Source of the DNA: Psychrobacter sp. FME13
Lineage (GTDB): Bacteria > Pseudomonadota > Gammaproteobacteria > Pseudomonadales > Moraxellaceae
Assembly (NCBI RefSeq): GCF_014861395.1
Contig: NZ_RRYV01000009.1
Coordinates: 1-48,874, forward strand
DNA: 48,874 nt
Direction of reading: 5' to 3'
The translations under genes and the position numbers were made by a program. The notes beneath the pieces are model-generated. The model was not told the origin of the DNA and did not search any database. It saw only the letters and a list, made by a program, of their open reading frames with translations. Below, piece by piece: positions 37,893 through 45,011 of this stretch (position 1 is its first letter; the number at the start of each line of letters is the position of its first letter).

Positions 37893-37920
37893 TAAAAAAA
37901 GCCTGACACAAACGTCTGGC
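37893..37920 (-). terminator. Terminator or attenuator abutting the purH ribosome-binding site
   Basis: On the minus strand GCCAGAC and GTCAGGC (one central A-A mismatch, 6-nt loop) precede T7 (37894-37900). The purH GGAAG follows after 2 nt, leaving no room for a purH promoter in between. It either ends fis mRNA or attenuates purH. Confidence 0.65.
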
Positions 37921-38032
37921 AAGGTGATCAAGACAATTACTGTAGACAGTATCAGGATAGATAATGTCACGAATATTAAATTGCCGTGCATAATGATAGT
38001 TATTAAAGGTAAGTGCGCTCATAGAGCAGGGG

Positions 38033-38398
38033 CTACATTAAGTCATAAGTTTTGAGTTTTTTGCGTAAAGTACCGCGGTTGAGACCTAGGATTTGCGCAC
38101 ATTTGGTTTGATTTCCACGAGTTTTTTCAAGGACAACGGATAACAGTGGCTCTTCTACTTGTTTTAAGATTAGATCGTATAAGTCGGTGGGTATCTCATC
38201 GCCTAGCATCGTAAAATACTGCCGTACCACGCGTTCAACATGCACCCGTAGTGGCTCGTGCGCATGGTTCGCATAGCCATCTTCTGAGCTGCTAAAACGG
38301 TGCTGAGAATAATGAGGGTGGTTTTCTTTATTATAGTCGGCAGGATGCTCAGAGCTTGTAGCAAAATGAGGCGCATAATGCTGTGCATGAGGTGCCAT
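38033..38398 (-). CDS. fis: Fis family nucleoid protein
   Basis: DNA-bending regulator of rRNA and growth-related promoters. The C-terminal half is clearly Fis: VRQYFTMLGDEIPTDLYDLI, then PLLSVVLEKTRGNQTKCAQILG and the helix-turn-helix LNRGTLRKKLKTY (about 96-119). 121 aa, against 98 in E. coli; the first ~45 residues form an extra His/Ser/Asn-rich arm carrying about ten histidines. AAGGA lies 9-10 nt before the ATG. In pseudomonads dusB precedes fis and purH follows; here dusB is missing. Confidence 0.9.
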   Translation of the reverse strand: MAPHAQHYAPHFATSSEHPADYNKENHPHYSQHRFSSSEDGYANHAHEPLRVHVERVVRQYFTMLGDEIPTDLYDLILKQVEEPLLSVVLEKTRGNQTKCAQILGLNRGTLRKKLKTYDLM

Positions 38399-38448
38399 AA
38401 GATAATGTCCTTGGGATTGGTGAGAATCAAACCATAAGATATTGAGGT

Positions 38449-38480
38449 ATTATATCAAATTAATATCATTTGGCACTGAT
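38449..38480 (-). promoter_or_regulatory. Candidate fis promoter
   Basis: On the minus strand TATAAT (38449-38454), preceded by an AT-rich stretch without a good -35. About 50 nt before the fis start. Confidence 0.35.
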
Positions 38481-38502
38481 AGATTGACAGTTAGTTTTGC
38501 AG

Positions 38503-38520
38503 TATAGTCATGCCACTATA
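38503..38520. repeat. Short TATAGT/ACTATA dyad
   Basis: TATAGT catgcc ACTATA. The ends resemble those of the family B core nearby (38665-38743); it may be an extreme deletion product. Confidence 0.3.
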
Positions 38521-38574
38521 AAAATATTATGGCGTTACCCAATAGTCAGTCCTAAATAAAAAAGATACAAATGT

Positions 38575-38743
38575 AACCATGCGATACAGGCATATATTTT
38601 CCTTGCTTGCTGTGCCTGCGCAGACAGAGGCTACGCAAAATGCACCCAGTATCGCTGTGTTTATTTTATAGTGGATCGACTGTACTTAGACATACAATCT
38701 ACAGTTGGCTGTCTGTATTACTTTTGAATTGCCTTGACTATAG
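38575..38743. repeat. Family B repeat, copy 2
   Basis: 38575-38673 aligns with 32300-32394. It continues into a core (38665-38743) that starts with TTTATAGTGGATCGAC and ends with TTGACTATAG, giving loosely inverted ends. Directly abuts the degenerate family A copy. Together they fill most of the 499-bp gap 38399-38897, where dusB would be expected. Confidence 0.75.
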
Positions 38744-38900
38744 AGTTTGTCCTTATTGCAAAAATGGAAAAAACTGTCATCAAACGAGAAAGATAGCGTA
38801 GGTAATGTAATATCGAGATATCGATCAACTATTTGACGATGTTTGGCAGCATTCAGTTCAGTTAGATGATGACTATCGTTTGAACCAAAAAGACGCCCTA
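38740..38900. repeat. Family A element, degenerate inverted copy
   Basis: Read in the plus direction it aligns over most of its length with the minus strand of 1357-1530, sharing AATATCGAGATAT, CTATTTGACG, GTTTGGCA and AGATGAT. The end at 38892-38898 (GACGCCC, then TA) keeps the terminal repeat partly; the other end (TATAGAGTTTGTCCT) has drifted. Its last bases form the stop codon of the DUF3426 gene. Confidence 0.75.
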
Positions 38901-40025
38901 ATATACATGGCTTACGCTAATGTCACGAATTTTTGCATTAGAAACAGGCACAGTGAAAAGTATATTGCGGCTACTCTCTGCAGCCAATTGGCTTTGTTTG
39001 CTTAATAAATAGTCACCTGGATCAGCGATAAACTCACCAATCAGGTCATTTTCACCATATACACTGACTTTAACACTCGGATATAGCTGTGTATTTGCGC
39101 TTTGATTATTTAATGTAGCGCTAATATCGCTGAATTTTCTAGACCTTTTTATTTGACTCGATTTATGAGTGGCATTAGTAATTTTCCAAGCATTTATGTC
39201 AGCATTCGGCAAACTGCAAGCAGCTGCTGAACATATTGCTTGTAGCCTTTCAGCATAAGTGGGGTTTTTTACTAAGGTTTCTAAGTTGAAAATGACATAC
39301 TGTGCAAAAAGTAGCAGTGCCAATACCAAGCATCCAAGTATCCATAATAACGATGCTGCCGAACGTTTTTTCGGCGTTGGTATGAAGCTTTCCTGTGTTT
39401 TTCTTCTACGCTCGTTAAGAGCTTTATCTTCGTCTTTGAGAGGCACACCCATATCTAGCAATAATCGAGACAGGTCTGTATCATCCTGTGGCATGTCTTC
39501 ATGTTTGTTTTGGTCTTTGAGCAGTTTTTCGAGCCATAAGTCGTCGTTCTTTTCATCAACATTGGCATGAATATCATTTGATGCTGCTGAACTGGTACTT
39601 TGATTGATAGTTTCAGATGCGCTCTTTGAGGATTCATTAGCCGAAGGGGTGGATGCATTATTTATTTGATCTAGCCATGCGTCCATACTCTCTAAAGAAT
39701 CGTACTCTAAAGGGGTTTCTTCTGGCTCATAAGCATCCATGTCGTCATAGATTAATATATCAGAAGACGGTTTCTTTGGACGTTGTTTATTGAGTGAAGA
39801 TTTAGAATCGTTTGAGCCATTTTTATTATTAATATCAGTTTTCACAGTGTCTGCTTGATTAGGTGCTGTGGTGGTATCAGATGTCACAACAAGATTTTTG
39901 TTTACCAAAAAACTCTGTTGGCATTGATTGCAGCTTACAATGGCGTTTTCTTTATTTAACTGGGTTGATTGTATTTTAAAGCAAGCTTTGCAATGAGGGC
40001 ACTGAGTTTTTATGGGCGTGGTCAT
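38898..40025 (-). CDS. Zinc-ribbon and DUF3426 membrane protein
   Basis: Function unknown. An N-terminal MJ0042-type zinc finger (Cys9, Cys12, Cys32, Cys35) is followed by a long Ser/Asn/Asp-rich, poorly ordered cytoplasmic part (about 45-220), one helix (about 224-247) and a C-terminal periplasmic DUF3426 domain (about 250-375) ending in DISVSHVY. The prmA-DUF3426-fis neighbourhood is conserved in pseudomonads. The stop TAG straddles the junction with the family A repeat, so the native 3' end may have been altered. Confidence 0.85.
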   Translation of the reverse strand: MTTPIKTQCPHCKACFKIQSTQLNKENAIVSCNQCQQSFLVNKNLVVTSDTTTAPNQADTVKTDINNKNGSNDSKSSLNKQRPKKPSSDILIYDDMDAYEPEETPLEYDSLESMDAWLDQINNASTPSANESSKSASETINQSTSSAASNDIHANVDEKNDDLWLEKLLKDQNKHEDMPQDDTDLSRLLLDMGVPLKDEDKALNERRRKTQESFIPTPKKRSAASLLWILGCLVLALLLFAQYVIFNLETLVKNPTYAERLQAICSAAACSLPNADINAWKITNATHKSSQIKRSRKFSDISATLNNQSANTQLYPSVKVSVYGENDLIGEFIADPGDYLLSKQSQLAAESSRNILFTVPVSNAKIRDISVSHVY

Positions 40026-40064
40026 AGGGTCGAATCCAAAAAAGTATGGTTATCAATACCGATT

Positions 40065-40152
40065 CGCCACTCAATAAAGGTCGCCTATGACGCCAAGAGA
40101 GTTGTTGAAAAGCTCTTAAAGGCTGCGAGTCATAGGCAAAAATAGAGTGGCG
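40065..40152 (-). other. 88-bp nested hairpin between prmA and the DUF3426 gene
   Basis: Outer arms CGCCACTC (40065-40072) / GAGTGGCG (40145-40152); middle arms GCCTATGAC (40083-40091) / GTCATAGGC (40129-40137); inner pairs GCC/GGC and AAGAG/CTCTT (40095-40099 / 40113-40117). All arms are perfect and nested. No T-run follows, so it is not a simple terminator. Unknown structured RNA or palindromic repeat. Confidence 0.7.
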
Positions 40153-40206
40153 TCAAACACATAATATCTGACTACCCTCTATCGTAACAGATGTAATTAA
40201 ATGTTG

Positions 40207-41133
40207 CTAGCCTGTAAATGTACCAGATAAACGTTGCCAATGTTGGTCTTCTTGTGATGTAAAAGCATGCTTTGCATCAAGCGCAAAGTAAGCTTGGTAA
40301 GCAGCAGTCACTTCATCTGTTTGTGACTCGATCAGTCCTGCCAAAACAATACGGCCTTTCTGTGCAATTAAAGTAGCAAAGTAAGGTGCTAAGCCAATGA
40401 GGGGTTTTGCTAAGATATTGGCTACAATGATGTCGACTGGAATAATGTCGTTTTGTGAGCAATAATCGGTAAACTCTTCTGGCAAAAAAGCTTGCAAACG
40501 ATCGTCGACATGATTGCGTGCTGCATTTTGGTTGGTCGCCAAGACCGCTTGTGGGTCGATATCAACCGCATAAACTTTACGTGCACCTAACAGTAAAGCA
40601 GCGATACCCAAAATACCTGAACCACAACCATAATCAATAACCACTTTATCTTTAATCTCTTGCTCTGTTAACCAGTCTAAACATAATCGGGTAGTAGCAT
40701 GATAGCCAGTACCAAAGGCCAGCCCTGGATCCATAATAATATTGGTCGCGTCAGGATGGGGCGGTGTTATCCAGTTGGGCACAATCCATAGATCATTGGC
40801 ACATTCTATTGGATGATAGTTGTTCATCCATTCACGTTCCCAGTCTTTGTCATCGACAGCACTTAACCAAATACGAGTGGCTTGTACTTGTGCTGCGATT
40901 TCATGGCTTAATTTCTCGACAGCTTGGCGACTGCCAGCATCGGTCGTGGCATCAAACAGTCCTGTAAGTATGACCTCATCCCATAATGGAGACTCACCTG
41001 GTAATGGCTCAAATAAAGGTTGGTCACCTGCGTCATCTAAGGCGATGGATAGTGCACCTGCTTCTAGTAGCAATGCCTCAGCCAAATCGACGTTTGCTTT
41101 TTCACATTGTAAATGTAGTTGTTGCCATGCCAT
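40207..41133 (-). CDS. prmA: Ribosomal protein L11 methyltransferase
   Basis: SAM-dependent trimethylation of L11. The SAM motif VVIDYGCGSGILGIAALLLGA, DIDPQAVLATNQNAARN and the VANILAKPLIGLAP block match PrmA; GLAFGTGYHATTRLCL precedes them. 308 aa (E. coli 293). AAGG lies 8-9 nt before the ATG. First gene of the prmA-DUF3426-fis-purH run. Confidence 0.95.
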   Translation of the reverse strand: MAWQQLHLQCEKANVDLAEALLLEAGALSIALDDAGDQPLFEPLPGESPLWDEVILTGLFDATTDAGSRQAVEKLSHEIAAQVQATRIWLSAVDDKDWEREWMNNYHPIECANDLWIVPNWITPPHPDATNIIMDPGLAFGTGYHATTRLCLDWLTEQEIKDKVVIDYGCGSGILGIAALLLGARKVYAVDIDPQAVLATNQNAARNHVDDRLQAFLPEEFTDYCSQNDIIPVDIIVANILAKPLIGLAPYFATLIAQKGRIVLAGLIESQTDEVTAAYQAYFALDAKHAFTSQEDQHWQRLSGTFTG

Positions 41134-41266
41134 AACGATAACCTTAAGCTAAATTGAAAATAAATATATATTTTGGATGAATTCTGAATATAGAAAATAC
41201 AGAAAGCGAATAGGTTGTAAACTTGAAACCTATTCACTCAGATATGCTGCTAGATCTACTATGTTA

Positions 41267-42073
41267 TTAGCGCAAGGCTTGTTTCGCCTCACTGATCACA
41301 CGTGAATTGCCTTGTGTTTGTCCTGATTGCAAGATGATTTGCCATAGTGCGCGTCTGCGGTTGGCATCTTGAGAGACACTAAGGCCACGGCGTGCCATAG
41401 CCTCTGCCTTACGGGGTTGGTTTTTTTTCAATGCGACTTGTGCCAAATAGAAATACACAGCCGATGATTTGGGTGCTAGGCGCTGTGCACGGGTAAAGCT
41501 GTTTTCAGCATTGGTTAGCTGATTTGCTTTAAGCTGACTGATCCCTGTCTGCATTAAACTCCGAAACGCTGGTAGGTTACTATTATTAGAGGTAGTTTGT
41601 TGCGCTCGTTGCTGCGAGTTATTTCTAGCACGTTCCAACATTTCGCTGTGTGACGGTAGAGACGGCTCAGGGACGACGTACTCCTCACCAGAAGGAATAA
41701 TAATAACGGTGTCAGGTTGTTGAGTTGGTATAGGCTCGGATGGGACAAAGACTGGAGGCTCTTGCGTCAACGGGTTTGTCTGAGTCGTTTGTTCAGATGA
41801 GATGCTCGGTTCAATGACATATTGGTCATCGTCATCCGCTTCAGTGACAGTTGTTGGTGTCACAGTTGCCGCAGGTGTCTCGGGTATCTGTGATGATGGC
41901 GCTGTCTGAATCGGTGTGGTATTCATCGTCGTGGGTGCGGTCTGACAAGCGCTGAGGCTCAACATGCTGATAAGCGTACCAGTTATCAATACTGTATTGG
42001 TTGGGATGGTGTTTTTGGGAAAACCAATAACAGCTTGCTTAACTGACATAGTTTGTTTGGAAATTGACAACAT
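41267..42073 (-). CDS. TPR lipoprotein, candidate PBP1b activator LpoP
   Basis: Predicted outer-membrane lipoprotein: a long hydrophobic leader ends in the lipobox LSAC (Cys43 from this ATG), then a Pro/Thr/Gln-rich spacer of ~110 residues and two TPR-like helical repeats (about 165-240: NSFTRAQRLAPKSSAVYFYLA, then EAMARRGLSVSQD). It begins 32 nt after mrcB and has AAGG before the ATG, so it is in one operon with PBP1b. In Pseudomonas the TPR lipoprotein next to mrcB is LpoP, which activates PBP1b; order and domain plan agree. Assignment is by context. Confidence 0.72.
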   Translation of the reverse strand: MLSISKQTMSVKQAVIGFPKNTIPTNTVLITGTLISMLSLSACQTAPTTMNTTPIQTAPSSQIPETPAATVTPTTVTEADDDDQYVIEPSISSEQTTQTNPLTQEPPVFVPSEPIPTQQPDTVIIIPSGEEYVVPEPSLPSHSEMLERARNNSQQRAQQTTSNNSNLPAFRSLMQTGISQLKANQLTNAENSFTRAQRLAPKSSAVYFYLAQVALKKNQPRKAEAMARRGLSVSQDANRRRALWQIILQSGQTQGNSRVISEAKQALR

Positions 42074-42105
42074 GTTGAGACCTTTTGTAATGTTTAAAAG
42101 CAACT

Positions 42106-44523
42106 TTAGAACCATTCAACCGCACGGTCAAACCAAGTATCCGCATCGTTTTCATCTTGCTCGTTGCCTTCTTGATTTTCCGAATCAATAGCTTCACCAT
42201 CGGTGCTGCCAAAACCGCCATTATCACCTTGTTGGTTTTGAAATTGTGACAGTTCACGAGCACGATCTTGTTGATACAAGCCTATCGCACAACTACTGGC
42301 TTCTTGTGGCAAGTGAGATGATAGTACTGGTAAATAGCGTGCATCAGCACAGCGCTCATTAGACAGCTTTCCTGAGTTGTTCTCTAGCCATAACCATTCA
42401 ATTCCTTTCGGCTCTGGTAGCGATACAGGCGTCAGTTTGAGACGGTCCATATAGTCGATCCAAACTGGTAATGCGCCACTACCACCGCTCAAACCAATGG
42501 GTTGGTTATCATCACGGCCTACCCAAACCACGCTGACATAGTTGCCACTGTAGCCTGCAAACCATGCATCACGATAATCATTTGTAGTACCTGTTTTGCC
42601 TGCTAAGTGTAAATTGCTACCCAGTGATTTTGCCCGTTTAGCCGTACCAGTTTCCACCACTTGCTGTAACGCATAGTTAGTCAAGAAGTTGGCCTCAGGT
42701 GGAATGCTACGCTGAGTATTAAGACCAGTACGTTGTAAGATACTGCCGCGATCATCAATAACAGTACGAATACTATGAATAGGTGTACGAAAGCCGCCTG
42801 TGGCAAAGACTTGGTATACACCCAACATATCCATTGGGCTAAGGTTGACAGAACCTAGCAATGCCGAAGGATAAGGTGGTACTTCTTCTTTGACGCCCAT
42901 GCGCTGTAGTTGTTTGACAAAGGTATCGACACCGAACTCCATACCTAGATGTACCGCCGCTTGGTTATATGATTGTGAAAGTGCTGTCGTCAGAGGTACA
43001 TAACCGTGGTCACGGTTGTCGTAGTTTTTAGGGTTCCACTTAGAGCCATCACCGAGGTTGACTGTGATAGGGGAGTCATCGACTGGGCTTGCTAGATTAT
43101 AGCGACCACTTTCGAGTGCTGTCATATAGATAACAGGTTTTAGTATCGAGCCTACTTGGCGTTTGGCATCGACAGCACGGTTAAAACCAGTAAACTCACT
43201 ACCACTACCTACCACAGATACCAGTTCACCAGTTTCAGGATTGGCACTGACGAGCGCACCTTGTAAGTCTTTAGTTTTGCTGTTTTTACGACGTAGCTCA
43301 CCCAGTTTTTTATCTACCGCTTTGTCTGCTGCTAATTGGGCGATAGGATCTAAAGTACTGATGATTGTCAGACCTTCGTTTTTGAGGTCGTCAGAATAGT
43401 ATACTTCATTCAACTCACGTTTAACGATGTCCAAAAAGTCAGGGAATTGACTCTTGCCTTCGACTGCCTTTTCAGCAATACCCAGTGGTTGCTCTATTGC
43501 TTCATCGTAATCTTCTTGAGCCAGCGATCCCACCGTCAACATGTTTTTAAGCACAATATTACGACGTTCTTTTGAGTCGTTTGGATTGCGGCGTGGATTG
43601 TAAAGACTCGGGCCTTTTGCCATACCTACCAACAGCGCTTGTTGGTCTAGGCTGAGCTCTTTGAGGGGTTTGTTAAAGTAAAACTGTGACGCCAAGCCAA
43701 AACCATTAATAGAGCGTTTACCGTTTTGACCTAAGTAAATCTCGTTGAGATAGGTTTGTAGAATTTCGTCTTTGCTATAATGTAATTCAAGCAATACAGC
43801 CATTAATGCTTCGTTGGCTTTGCGTTTGAGCGTACGGTCTGAATTGAGATAGAAGTTTTTAATAAGCTGCTGAGTAATCGTTGAGCCACCCTGACGAGAG
43901 CCGCCAGAGAAGTTGTTTATGACAGCACGTGCGATCCCACGTATAGAAACACCTTTGTGCTCATAAAATGCACGGTCTTCAGTGGCTATCAGTGCATCGA
44001 TAAGCGGTTGTGGCACATCCTCTAACGAGACGACCATACGATCTTCATTGCTGTCTGGGTAAATACCACCGATATTAACGGGCTCTAAGCGGATAATGCC
44101 ACTTTTGGCAGGTAACGTGCTTTGGATAGATGCAATTTTATTACCATTAATAGTCATTTTGATGACTTGCTCTTTATCCACATCATTAGCGCTATAAGTA
44201 AAGCCACGCGTATGGATAAAGTAGGTATTACCAGTCTTATGATAAGTACCAGTACGATCATAGGCTTTGTTGCTCTGGTAGTTGAGCAGCTCTAGCCACG
44301 TCTTCATCGTATCTGTATCGACATTTGCACCTTGATATAATTCAAGTGGCTGCGAGTATACTTTTGCAGGGATATCCCAGCGCTTACCCTCAAATTTTTG
44401 GGTAATGGTGCGATCAAGTTTAATCAAGTATAGTGCCAACAGCACCATACCAACGATAATAATAATTAATATGAGACTACTAAGTACTAAACCACGCTGT
44501 TTTGAAGGTAGCGTATTTGTCAT
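42106..44523 (-). CDS. mrcB: Penicillin-binding protein 1B
   Basis: Bifunctional peptidoglycan synthase of the inner membrane. N-terminal anchor (LVLSSLILIIIIVGMVLL), a UB2H domain starting near AKVYSQPLELYQG, the glycosyltransferase with catalytic Glu in ATEDRAFYEHKGVS, then the transpeptidase with the active-site Ser in GSILKP and KTGTTND. About 805 aa from ATG 44521-44523 (AAGG close upstream); a GTG at 44578-44580 would add 19 residues. An acidic Gly/Asn/Glu tail ends the protein. Presence of UB2H fits control by a cognate lipoprotein, likely the next gene. Confidence 0.95.
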   Translation of the reverse strand: MTNTLPSKQRGLVLSSLILIIIIVGMVLLALYLIKLDRTITQKFEGKRWDIPAKVYSQPLELYQGANVDTDTMKTWLELLNYQSNKAYDRTGTYHKTGNTYFIHTRGFTYSANDVDKEQVIKMTINGNKIASIQSTLPAKSGIIRLEPVNIGGIYPDSNEDRMVVSLEDVPQPLIDALIATEDRAFYEHKGVSIRGIARAVINNFSGGSRQGGSTITQQLIKNFYLNSDRTLKRKANEALMAVLLELHYSKDEILQTYLNEIYLGQNGKRSINGFGLASQFYFNKPLKELSLDQQALLVGMAKGPSLYNPRRNPNDSKERRNIVLKNMLTVGSLAQEDYDEAIEQPLGIAEKAVEGKSQFPDFLDIVKRELNEVYYSDDLKNEGLTIISTLDPIAQLAADKAVDKKLGELRRKNSKTKDLQGALVSANPETGELVSVVGSGSEFTGFNRAVDAKRQVGSILKPVIYMTALESGRYNLASPVDDSPITVNLGDGSKWNPKNYDNRDHGYVPLTTALSQSYNQAAVHLGMEFGVDTFVKQLQRMGVKEEVPPYPSALLGSVNLSPMDMLGVYQVFATGGFRTPIHSIRTVIDDRGSILQRTGLNTQRSIPPEANFLTNYALQQVVETGTAKRAKSLGSNLHLAGKTGTTNDYRDAWFAGYSGNYVSVVWVGRDDNQPIGLSGGSGALPVWIDYMDRLKLTPVSLPEPKGIEWLWLENNSGKLSNERCADARYLPVLSSHLPQEASSCAIGLYQQDRARELSQFQNQQGDNGGFGSTDGEAIDSENQEGNEQDENDADTWFDRAVEWF

Positions 44524-45011
44524 AGCCTTAGAAGACTGTGATAATTTAGTATTTGGTAGCTTTGGATTTGATTTTTGCACTGATGTCGCACCATTTTGGT
44601 ATAAAAAACTGCTTCATAATGACGTAAATTGACAAATTTTTCAATCTATCATCGCTGAAGCAGGCATTCATGAGTATTAGACTGTGAGTAGTGACGCCAC
44701 TCACAGCACTTGCTTGTAGTATAATCTCTATAAAAACACTTGTATCAATATCTTCGTATCGATACCTTTATATTAGTATTAAAGCTTTTAGTGCTTTTAA
44801 TTTAGATGACGAGCGCCATATAAGATCGTTATCTACGATAGCAGTTTAATATTGCTGCAACGATGTGTTTTTTATGAATTATCAGTTGTTATTGTTGTTA
44901 TATACTTTCATAGGATTTGAGCATCTTTAATGATGAGTATGTATATAAAAGCGAATTTACTGCAAGTGAATATGGTTCGAGCAAACCTGTCTAAAGGAAG
45001 TAAGCGCGATT
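44524..45011. other. Divergent region between mrcB and the copper ATPase
   Basis: No gene. A dyad and promoter-like element are at 44682-44725. No FNR/Anr box of the TTGAT-N4-ATCAA type was found for the ATPase gene. Confidence 0.45.
44682..44725 (+). promoter_or_regulatory. Dyad over a promoter lacking a -35
   Basis: Perfect 8-bp dyad CTGTGAGT / ACTCACAG with a 9-bp centre (44682-44706), followed 14 bp later by TATAAT (44720-44725) that has no recognisable -35. The dyad covers the -35 position, as expected for an activator or repressor site. Confidence 0.4.

Noticed and set aside
37901-37920. PurR-box-like sequence (ACACAAACGTCTGGC) before purH
   Set aside because: Only about 11 of 15 positions fit the E. 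coli PurR box, and as far as I recall Moraxellaceae lack PurR. The symmetry is explained by the terminator-like hairpin.
38607-38801. 64-aa frame inside the family B repeat
   Set aside because: Lies across two repeat elements with no ribosome-binding site and no counterpart kept open in the other copy.
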